From contig WFRF01000210.1 of the NCBI GenBank assembly GCA_015486655.1, positions 1-19,932 of the forward strand: 19,932 bases of DNA, in the 5' to 3' direction. Source of the DNA: Caldifarciminota bacterium (GTDB lineage Bacteria; Hydrothermota; 32-111; QNBC01). The position numbers and the translations under genes are program-made. Under the pieces are notes generated by a model, which made no database searches, was not told the origin of the DNA, and saw nothing but the letters and a program-made list of their open reading frames with translations. Shown in pieces: positions 5,464-11,344 of the stretch. How positions within the stretch are numbered: position 1 is the first letter of the stretch; each line of letters begins with the position of its first letter.

Positions 5464-6149
5464 ATTTACTTTTAGCCTTTATTTCCTCTTTTAATTTAGG
5501 TGATACCCTTGCAAGTCACGGTTTTTATGATAATGCTATTGTTGAATATAGGAGAGATGTATTCTATAAAAGCAGTGACTCGGTTGAATTGTTTACAAAA
5601 ATAGGAAATTTACTGTACAAGGAGGGAAAGTACTCTCGAGCAGCGCAATATTACAGTAAAGCTTACAGTATTTCCAATGATGACAATACCAAATATAAAC
5701 TTTACAAAACGTTATACAAAAACGGACAGTATGATATTTTACGTTCGGTATTGTCGGATGCAAACAGAAAAAATGACAGCTTACTGCTTGCTTTTAGTTT
5801 CGCGAGATTATCAGAATACGGGAAATCGTCGTGTATATTAAAAAAAATCGGATATGATGTCAAATTCACAAATCCCTATTTTAACAAATATGTTTCATAC
5901 GTAATTCCGGGATCAGGTCAAATTTTAGCCGGGCATTTTAAGGACGGATTAGTTGCAATGGTAATTAACGGAGCCTTTGCATACTATGGGTATTATCTCT
6001 ATAAGAGCAAGGATTATATTACGGTAGCTTTGACCATTCCTCTCTTCTTGAGATTCTATTTGGGAAATGCAACAGCTGCCTGGGATTTTACAATAGAGAA
6101 AAACAACAGAATAATCGATGGACTGGAAAATAAAACAGGTACATTTTAA
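5454..6149 (+). CDS. TPR-like protein with C-terminal IPGSG membrane domain (copy 2)
   Basis: A 231-aa paralogue of the preceding gene with the same order: a hydrophobic leader (1-12), TPR-like repeats (HGFYDNAIVEYRRDVF at 22-37, IGNLLYKEGKYSRAAQYYSK at 50-69, LYKTLYKNGQYDILRSVL at 83-100), then a hydrophobic C-terminal domain starting YVIPGSGQILAGHFKDGL (149-166). Both copies share I-P-G-S-G, A-G, and D-G at fixed spacing, so this block is the conserved core. The start ATG overlaps the upstream stop, and a terminator follows the TAA after 4 nt, making this the last gene of the operon. Confidence 0.75.
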   Translation: MVLNLLLAFISSFNLGDTLASHGFYDNAIVEYRRDVFYKSSDSVELFTKIGNLLYKEGKYSRAAQYYSKAYSISNDDNTKYKLYKTLYKNGQYDILRSVLSDANRKNDSLLLAFSFARLSEYGKSSCILKKIGYDVKFTNPYFNKYVSYVIPGSGQILAGHFKDGLVAMVINGAFAYYGYYLYKSKDYITVALTIPLFLRFYLGNATAAWDFTIEKNNRIIDGLENKTGTF

Positions 6150-6153
6150 AAAA

Positions 6154-6180
6154 GGCTCTCCATGGAGGAGAGCCTTTTTT
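6154..6180. terminator. Bidirectional rho-independent terminator
   Basis: GGCTCTCC (6154-6161), loop ATGGA, GGAGAGCC (6167-6174), then six T. Six A precede the stem, so it works for the upstream plus-strand operon and for the convergent minus-strand gene ending at 6184. Confidence 0.92.
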
Positions 6181-6183
6181 GTT

Positions 6184-8814
6184 TTATTTAATAATCACAA
6201 TTTTTGAAGTTTTAAAATATTTTGGTGTTGAAGCAGTTACAAAATAGACACCGTTTGTTGTTTTATTATTCAAATTCACATCTATTTTGTGTCTGCCCGC
6301 TTTAACATTTCCCTTGTATATGGTTTTAATTTTTTTGCCGGAAATATCAAAGAGAGAGATTTTTATAAAATCATTATCGGGAGATAAAAATTCAATGTGA
6401 ATTTTGTTGTTTCGGAAGTTGGAGTTGACTGAAAAATTGACATTATTTATTTTGGGTACCTCTCTATTCTTTATTCCGCTTGTCAATCCGAAGAAATTGA
6501 ATATTGCCCCGATTAAGGAATCCTTTGTGCTTGGTGATGAAGCGTCTGTGAGCCCGCCCAATTCAAATGTAAAAGCTACCGATCTGTATCCGCTGGTATC
6601 ATTGGCAATGGCTCTTCCCGTACTGTTCTCGTTGAAAATCAGGTAACCTCCCCCAGTTGCATCTATTTCGTCAATATAGCTGTTGTCTCCGTTATATGTA
6701 AAACTCATCCCGTTTGTAAATGTGCCGTTAACGCCCGTTAAAGCCGAACCGATTGAACCTCCGTCAGCAACGGGATTAACACCGAAATAACTGTCATAAA
6801 CCGTATGGGGGGAATCGTAATACCAGCAGTCCCCTCCCTCCATATATACGTTGCCTCCGTTTTGCATGAAACTTACAATGCTGTCTGCCTGAGATGTGCT
6901 TAAAGCTGTATTATACTGGTAAACTCCGAGGCAGATGAAAAGGTTTTCATATAAACTGAGGTCCGACGGAAAAGTTGTTAGATATTGATATGTATAGATA
7001 GAATTACAGTATGATTCTAATAGCGGTCCCGTACTTGGGGTAGGATCAAGATCTATTATGCCCACATTTATTTTATCGATTATATGAAAAGTGATATATC
7101 CGGTATCGGGATAAAATGATATATTACCCGTATTATCAATAGCTTTTATTCGGTACATTATGGAATCACCCACGCTTGGAGTTACGCTAAAAGCTGTTTC
7201 ATATGTATTTCCCGATGTATTTGTCATTGTATCATTATACGTTGTATCATTATATAAGTATTCAACCAACGCATTATTCACACTACCGTCGTCTGTGATT
7301 GTCGCCGTAACCGTAGCAGGCCAGTTCGAATAGAGATAATCTCCAATGGGAATATGATTAATCACAGGCGGTTCGTCACCAACTATGAATGTATAATAAC
7401 CGGAGGGTGCAACAAGAGGATCCGCTTCGTGTCGTCCGGAATTATCAACTGCATAAATATAGTAATCAATTGTGTCTCCGGAGGATTGTCCCGGAATATT
7501 ACCCGAATAGTAATTTAAGCTGTCATACGCCAAAGTGGCAGCGTTGAAGGTTGTTGTACCGTGAAGTCTCCAGAATATAAGCAAAGAATCGGATTTCAAT
7601 GAAGAATCGGAGTAAGCTTTTATGAATACATCCACATGATAACTTGGCAATGTCGGAGATTGATTACCAAGAGGTTTGTGATCGACATACAGCATTCCGG
7701 GATCGAAAAGCCCCATTGTTCGGCAGTGTATGGCGTCGGTATTTTCAAAGGCTATACTGCCACCCGGATCATTGATTCCTATAATATCATAACCGGGCAT
7801 TGCCCTTTGATAGACGGCAATTGCAGAATCATCTTCACTTGTATAACCGGTAAGCGGCACATAAACCCTGTTGTTTAAAATAACGGAATTGCAATATGCG
7901 GCGTTATGATTATCCGGAGCATTAACCCTGAAAACCCTGTAAGGTCTTCCGTAACAGTCGTTTGTGTTTGAAAAAGAATCCGCAATAGCATCAAGAGCCG
8001 CGTCATCTGTGCCGTTTTTTATTATCAAAACGACTTCATCGGAAAGAAGTTTCCCATAGCAATCGATATGATTTATATAAGAAGCAAGGGGATCGGGATA
8101 AGTATGGTAAACGGAAATTCCCCAATAGTTCTTCATAAGTGCATTGACCGAATCATGTGATAGATTGGTGTTAAATGTGTAATCATAGACTTCGTCGGAT
8201 GAAAATCCTATACCGTGTCCGTCTGTCATGAAATTTCCTCCTGTATGTCTGAGCTCGGTTTTCCACAACTGGACTCCGAGAGCCGGAGCCAGATCCCAGT
8301 TGGACTGGTCGTCATTAATCCTGCCTGCTCCGTCAGCTCTGTTGTAAACATGATCTGAAATGCCATAATCTCCGTTACCATCAAATACTCCCCATGGACC
8401 GTAATCTCTTGTCCAGTATGAATCAGTGTTTGTTATTACATATGATACATTTGTAATTCCGTGTGATGAAAAGTCGCTCTGGGCGCTTGATAAATCCGAG
8501 CTGGAAACGAGACATTTTATCTCAAGCTGTTGAGCCACATCTTGAAGCATATCCCAGGGCAACCCCAGTGGATATCTCACCAATACGGCGTTTACGCGTT
8601 CCCACTCCGCACACATTCTGACAGGAGCCGTGGGGGGAGCCGTAGGGGTCACCGAATAGCGGGGAATTCCTTTACTGTAAATTACTTTTTGCGACGGACT
8701 GTGTTTGGGGTGGCCGACCGAATATCCCTGTGAATCATGCGTGTCAGCCGTTACATCGGAAAAAATAAACAGAAAAGCAAATAAAACGATTAAAAAATAA
8801 AAAAGCTTTTTCAC
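6184..8814 (-). CDS. Secreted peptidylarginine/agmatine-deiminase-like multidomain protein with T9SS-like sorting tail
   Basis: An 876-aa exported protein. GTG start (8812-8814) preceded by AAGGAGG. Order: signal peptide 1-23; deiminase domain about 62-380 (PAD_porph/guanidino-modifying fold) with WTRDYGPWG 134-142 (D137), R159 in YNR, HTGGNF 190-195, catalytic pair H249/D251 in INHIDCYG, N309 in YCNS and nucleophile C364 in AIHCRT; two Ig/Fn3-like segments about 385-478 and 480-578; a Rossmann-like GATase1-like domain about 581-777; and a sorting-tail-like end from about 795 (FDISGKKIKTIYKG, NGVYFVTAS, KIVIIK). P. gingivalis peptidylarginine deiminase has a comparable signal, catalytic core and sorting tail. 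Of its two substrate-carboxylate arginines, from memory, one seems kept (R159) and the other replaced by D161, so the substrate may differ. Role: hydrolysis of arginine or agmatine guanidino groups outside the cell, inferred. Confidence 0.85.
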   Translation of the reverse strand: MKKLFYFLIVLFAFLFIFSDVTADTHDSQGYSVGHPKHSPSQKVIYSKGIPRYSVTPTAPPTAPVRMCAEWERVNAVLVRYPLGLPWDMLQDVAQQLEIKCLVSSSDLSSAQSDFSSHGITNVSYVITNTDSYWTRDYGPWGVFDGNGDYGISDHVYNRADGAGRINDDQSNWDLAPALGVQLWKTELRHTGGNFMTDGHGIGFSSDEVYDYTFNTNLSHDSVNALMKNYWGISVYHTYPDPLASYINHIDCYGKLLSDEVVLIIKNGTDDAALDAIADSFSNTNDCYGRPYRVFRVNAPDNHNAAYCNSVILNNRVYVPLTGYTSEDDSAIAVYQRAMPGYDIIGINDPGGSIAFENTDAIHCRTMGLFDPGMLYVDHKPLGNQSPTLPSYHVDVFIKAYSDSSLKSDSLLIFWRLHGTTTFNAATLAYDSLNYYSGNIPGQSSGDTIDYYIYAVDNSGRHEADPLVAPSGYYTFIVGDEPPVINHIPIGDYLYSNWPATVTATITDDGSVNNALVEYLYNDTTYNDTMTNTSGNTYETAFSVTPSVGDSIMYRIKAIDNTGNISFYPDTGYITFHIIDKINVGIIDLDPTPSTGPLLESYCNSIYTYQYLTTFPSDLSLYENLFICLGVYQYNTALSTSQADSIVSFMQNGGNVYMEGGDCWYYDSPHTVYDSYFGVNPVADGGSIGSALTGVNGTFTNGMSFTYNGDNSYIDEIDATGGGYLIFNENSTGRAIANDTSGYRSVAFTFELGGLTDASSPSTKDSLIGAIFNFFGLTSGIKNREVPKINNVNFSVNSNFRNNKIHIEFLSPDNDFIKISLFDISGKKIKTIYKGNVKAGRHKIDVNLNNKTTNGVYFVTASTPKYFKTSKIVIIK

Positions 8815-8841
8815 TACAACCTCCTTAACAACTTTTAAAAT

Positions 8842-8870
8842 ATGTTAGTATATTTTTTATTTGTTGTCAA
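8842..8870 (-). promoter_or_regulatory. Probable promoter of the deiminase-like gene
   Basis: On the minus strand TTGACA (8865-8870) and TAACAT (8842-8847) are 17 bases apart, about 28 bases before the GTG start. The -35 overlaps the -35 of the divergent CGGC-domain gene. Confidence 0.5.
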
Positions 8871-8891
8871 ATATTTTTACTGTGATATAAT
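8864..8891 (+). promoter_or_regulatory. Probable promoter of the CGGC-domain gene
   Basis: TTGTCA (8864-8869), 16 bases, then a perfect TATAAT (8886-8891), 25 bases ahead of the ATG at 8916. Confidence 0.6.
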
Positions 8892-8915
8892 TTTAGTAAA
8901 ATACAGGAGGTTTCT

Positions 8916-9362
8916 ATGGCTGAAACAATAAAAATCGGTATAATTATATGCGACAGGTATAAAAGTTGTGCGGGAGGTAAATGTTTCAGGGCATTACGAG
9001 AGAGAGAGGGAGCTTTCGAGCGGTACAAGGATAAGGATGTTGAAATTGTAGGATATACAAGTTGCGGAGGTTGTCCGGGCGGTAATATTGAATACGCCGT
9101 TGATGAAATGAAAAAAAACGGTGCTACTGTTATACATTTTGCAACGGGATTTATAGTTGGTTATCCTCCCTGCCCGTATATTGAATATTTTCATGATTAT
9201 ATCGAGAAAAAATATGACATTGAAGTAATTTACGGAACACACCCGATTCCGGAAAAGTATATGATAATGCATAAAAAACTGGGTACGTGGAAAGATCCCA
9301 AATGGGGAAAGATCATAGAGCCTACCGTTACCGATAAAAAAACAAGATTATCCTATGATTAA
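8916..9362 (+). CDS. CGGC domain-containing protein
   Basis: A 148-aa soluble protein of the CGGC-domain family, a group of uncharacterised presumed metal-binding proteins. Seen: an N-terminal beta strand KIGIIICDRYKSC with C12 and C18, C23 in GGKCFRAL, the defining C50-G-G-C53 in TSCGGCPGGN, IHFATGF at 73-79, and C86 in YPPCPYI followed by an IEVIYGTHP strand. Cysteines on successive loops of an alternating alpha/beta pattern suggest a metal or redox centre. The ATG follows AGGAGG by five bases. It is transcribed alone, divergently from the deiminase-like gene. The function of the family is not established, so none is assigned. Confidence 0.88.
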   Translation: MAETIKIGIIICDRYKSCAGGKCFRALREREGAFERYKDKDVEIVGYTSCGGCPGGNIEYAVDEMKKNGATVIHFATGFIVGYPPCPYIEYFHDYIEKKYDIEVIYGTHPIPEKYMIMHKKLGTWKDPKWGKIIEPTVTDKKTRLSYD

Positions 9363-9393
9363 TTGATACCAAATATTACCGGTCCGTATAAAT

Positions 9394-9546
9394 TTATTTA
9401 ATTATGGCGAATTTGCCTGTTGCTCTATGTTTTTGATCGAGAGTTTCTACAACATAGAGGTAGATTCCACTTGCAGGTGTGAGATTCGGATTTGTGAGGA
9501 CATCCCCGGCGTTCACCATGTTGGACACAGCACATATATAAGGATG
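9394..9546 (-). pseudogene. 3' remnant of a secreted protein with T9SS-like C-terminal sorting tail
   Basis: The minus strand reads 50 codons from just after an in-frame TAA (9547-9549) to TAA 9394-9396. The end reads TPASGIYLYVVETLDQKHRA followed by TGKFAIIK, which is the normal shape of a T9SS/Por-type sorting-tail terminus (SGIYxYxVE..., then GK(I/F)A(I/V)IK) and parallels NGVYFVTAS...KIVIIK at the end of the deiminase-like protein. No signal peptide, ribosome site or N-terminal body is present, so this is best read as what is left after deletion of a larger gene. A short intact gene cannot be excluded. Confidence 0.65.
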
Positions 9547-9560
9547 TTATTATAGCCATG

Positions 9561-9589
9561 TAAAATAAAAAAGGGAAGAGATTTCCCTT
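9561..9589 (-). terminator. Rho-independent terminator (minus strand)
   Basis: On the minus strand AAGGGAA, loop ATCTC, TTCCCTT (stem at 9571-9577 and 9583-9589), followed by TTTTATTTTA. It lies about 20 bases after the stop of the 35-codon frame. Confidence 0.75.
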
Positions 9590-9610
9590 CCCCCTTTTAG
9601 AGTGGAGATG

Positions 9611-9718
9611 TCACTTTATAAAGATCATCGATGCTCCGGTGTAGATTCTGTAACGTCTGGAAAGATTAAACCTTCTGCCTTTGCTGATTTTGTATAGGGT
9701 TTTAAATCTGTTTCTCAT
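9611..9718 (-). CDS. Putative 35-aa highly basic small protein
   Basis: The minus strand has AAGGAGGAGGAA directly before ATG (9716-9718), then 35 codons to TGA (9611-9613) and a rho-independent terminator. The product starts MRNRFKTLYKISKGRRF and ends TGASMIFIK. It has about eleven Arg/Lys residues and no acidic ones, and four aromatic tyrosine or phenylalanine residues in the basic part, which would suit nucleic-acid or membrane binding. TATAGT (9749-9754, minus strand) could be a -10 but no good -35 was found. I recognise no family. The combination of ribosome site, short frame and terminator is what supports it; it could instead be a leader peptide or part of an RNA gene. Confidence 0.45.
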   Translation of the reverse strand: MRNRFKTLYKISKGRRFNLSRRYRIYTGASMIFIK

Positions 9719-9794
9719 TTCCTCCTCCTTTTTTAAAGAACTTCAGCCACTATACGACTTGACATAACATTTGTTTCATTTTTGAAGTATTTAC

Positions 9795-9821
9795 TTGATA
9801 TTAATTCCTTTACAATATAAA
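9795..9821 (+). promoter_or_regulatory. Possible promoter of the methyltransferase gene
   Basis: TTGATA (9795-9800) and TATAAA (9816-9821) are 15 bases apart; TACAAT (9811-9816) overlaps. A further TTGACA lies at 9759-9764 but has no fitting -10. It places the transcript start only a few bases ahead of the ribosome site of the gene at 9841. Confidence 0.35.
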
Positions 9822-9840
9822 ATCTATGAAAGGAGTTTAT

Positions 9841-10482
9841 ATGGAAGATAAAATTTCACGAGTTACCATACACGGTTTTATGGCAAAACATTATGATTTT
9901 ATTTTGAATATTTTAACGTTTTGGAAATATCCGGGATTATTGAATAGAGCCGTAGCCGGCATGAATATCAATAAACGGGAAAAGATTCTCGATATTGGTG
10001 CCGGAACAGGCAGAAATGCATGTATAATGTATAATTATTTAGGAGAAGAAGGTGAAATTATAGGGTTTGATATTGAACCTGTTATGATTGAACAGTTTCG
10101 TAAAAAGTGTCGATTTAATAATACGAAAATAGAGATTCACGATATAACGGAGTCGTTCCCCTATAAAAATTATTTTGACAGAGTTTTTATATCATTTGTT
10201 ATTCACGGCTTTTCCAGGAAAAATCGAAAGATAATATTGAATAATATTTATAATACATTGGATATGGGTGGAAAGATATCTATTTTTGATTACGGCAATT
10301 TTAATTTTTCCAAACAACCGTTTTTTGTCAGGACGATATTTAAAATTGCGGAATGCCCTTATGCTTTTGAATATATTGATGATGATCACAAAAAAATGCT
10401 TGAAGACAGCGGATTTGCTAATGTAAATGTAATTAAATTAGCCGGTAATTATGTGACTCTTACGACAGCGGAGAAGGCTTAA
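9841..10482 (+). CDS. Class I SAM-dependent methyltransferase (UbiE/Methyltransf_11 type)
   Basis: A 213-aa cytoplasmic protein. The start is ATG 9841 because AAAGGAG lies five bases upstream; an ATG at 9826 in the same frame contains that ribosome site and is rejected. Motif I, ILDIGAGTGRNA (49-60), and the acidic ribose-binding residue in GFDIEP (75-80) define the SAM site; IEIHDITESFPYKNYFDRVF (97-116) gives motifs II-III, followed by VIHGF in place of the usual catalytic loop and LDMGGKISIFDYG (140-152) as a beta-hairpin. A C-terminal extension (FFVRTIFKIAECPYAFEYID) may bind the substrate. It resembles quinone-methylating UbiE/MenG by its layout, but the substrate cannot be told. It is expressed alone, about 90 nt before rpsU, which has its own promoter. 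Confidence 0.85.
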   Translation: MEDKISRVTIHGFMAKHYDFILNILTFWKYPGLLNRAVAGMNINKREKILDIGAGTGRNACIMYNYLGEEGEIIGFDIEPVMIEQFRKKCRFNNTKIEIHDITESFPYKNYFDRVFISFVIHGFSRKNRKIILNNIYNTLDMGGKISIFDYGNFNFSKQPFFVRTIFKIAECPYAFEYIDDDHKKMLEDSGFANVNVIKLAGNYVTLTTAEKA

Positions 10483-10508
10483 AATCCGCCGAAATTTTAA
10501 AATATCAC

Positions 10509-10536
10509 TTGACAAATGTAATTATTTTGCTACAAT
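10509..10536 (+). promoter_or_regulatory. Probable promoter of the rpsU-cvpA-mutS2 operon
   Basis: TTGACA (10509-10514), 16 bases, TACAAT (10531-10536), 38 bases before the rpsU start. It probably drives the whole gene run that ends near 15271, since no terminator is seen between. Confidence 0.65.
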
Positions 10537-10574
10537 AGTGCAGGTTAAAATAACATTATAGGAGGATGATTTTA

Positions 10575-10775
10575 ATGGCTGGTGTTAAAGTAAGAGAATC
10601 TGAATCGTTTGAGAACGCATTGAGAAGGTTTAAAAGAATAACTGAGAGAGCGGGTATTTTGAGTGATTTGAAAAAACATCAAAGATATGAGAAACCCAGT
10701 GAAAAAAAGAAAAAGAAATTAATGACTGCTGTGAGAAAGATTAAGAAAATGAGATCTATGTCTCAGAATAGTTAA
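10575..10775 (+). CDS. rpsU: 30S ribosomal protein bS21
   Basis: A 66-aa basic protein of the small ribosomal subunit that helps translation initiation. The start is ATG 10575, nine bases after GGAGG; an in-frame ATG at 10566 overlaps the ribosome site. The N-terminus MAGVKVRESESFENALRRFK matches the S21 family very well, followed by RITERAGILSDLKKHQRYEKPSEKKKKK. Its stop shares one base with the cvpA start (TAATG), so the two genes are coupled. It is the first gene of a run that includes cvpA and mutS2. Confidence 0.97.
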   Translation: MAGVKVRESESFENALRRFKRITERAGILSDLKKHQRYEKPSEKKKKKLMTAVRKIKKMRSMSQNS

Positions 10776-11344
10776 TGAATCTTATTGATTTAATTTTTTT
10801 ATTAATTCTTATTGGTTTATCTGTTTTCGGTTATAAAAAGGGTCTCATCAAAGAAGCAGGAGCGATTTTAAGTCTCCTGATTTCTTTATTGGCGGCTTAT
10901 TTTTTTTCAGGACCTTTCTCAACAATAGTTGCCAGGTACATCCATGCTGGCGAAAGCATGGTTCATTTTATTTCCTTTTTGATAATTATTGTAGGAGGGA
11001 CAATAGGACTGTATGCCGTATTCATGATTTTCAAGAAAATAATTGACTTAACGGTTCTCGGCGTAGTAGATCGCTTACTGGGATTGTTATTAGGCGTCAT
11101 TAAAACTTTTGTTTTACTCTTTGTAGTATACACTCTGTTAATGTGGAAACCTATATACAATGCTACAAAAGAGACCGTAGATACATCAATTTCCATTAAA
11201 CTTATGAAGAAGTGGTTGCCTACGGTGGAGAAATATTGGAATGTTTCATATAACAAAATAAAAAATTCGAAAGAGCTTAAAGAAAATGTACAGAAAACCT
11301 ACGATAGAAGCGTTAGAGTACCAAAGAATACTCGAAATCATTAG
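10775..11344 (+). CDS. cvpA: CvpA family inner-membrane protein
   Basis: A 189-aa membrane protein of the CvpA (colicin V production) family. Four hydrophobic helices are visible at about 5-20, 28-46, 64-86 and 102-123, with the family-typical GYKKGLIKEAG loop (19-29) after the first helix and the VVDRLLGLLLGVIK segment (97-110) before the fourth. A hydrophilic Lys-rich tail follows. The molecular role of CvpA is uncertain; in Enterobacteria it affects purF expression, colicin V export and envelope robustness. The cvpA-mutS2 order is common in bacteria. Here the 3' end overlaps the mutS2 start by 59 nt, which is unusually long. Confidence 0.88.
   Translation: MNLIDLIFLLILIGLSVFGYKKGLIKEAGAILSLLISLLAAYFFSGPFSTIVARYIHAGESMVHFISFLIIIVGGTIGLYAVFMIFKKIIDLTVLGVVDRLLGLLLGVIKTFVLLFVVYTLLMWKPIYNATKETVDTSISIKLMKKWLPTVEKYWNVSYNKIKNSKELKENVQKTYDRSVRVPKNTRNH

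Larger units (their letters stand above)
9363..9840. other. Gene-poor stretch with a gene remnant and a possible mini-gene
   Basis: Between the CGGC-domain gene and the methyltransferase lie, all on the minus strand, a 50-codon fragment resembling a sorting tail (9394-9546), a terminator hairpin (9561-9589) and a 35-codon reading frame with a strong ribosome site (9611-9718), then the promoter of the next plus-strand gene. No clear terminator was seen just after 9362. Confidence 0.7.

Noticed and set aside
6184..8814. Calling the secreted protein a plain agmatine deiminase (AguA)
   Set aside because: It has a signal peptide, Ig-like segments, a GATase-like domain and a sorting tail, which cytoplasmic AguA lacks. 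Substrate cannot be told from the sequence.
9759..9764. TTGACA at 9759 as the -35 of the methyltransferase promoter
   Set aside because: No acceptable -10 lies 15-19 bases downstream.
10483..10508. AT-rich possible hairpin after the methyltransferase gene as a terminator
   Set aside because: Only a few AT pairs can form around CCGCCGA and no clear T tract follows a stable stem.
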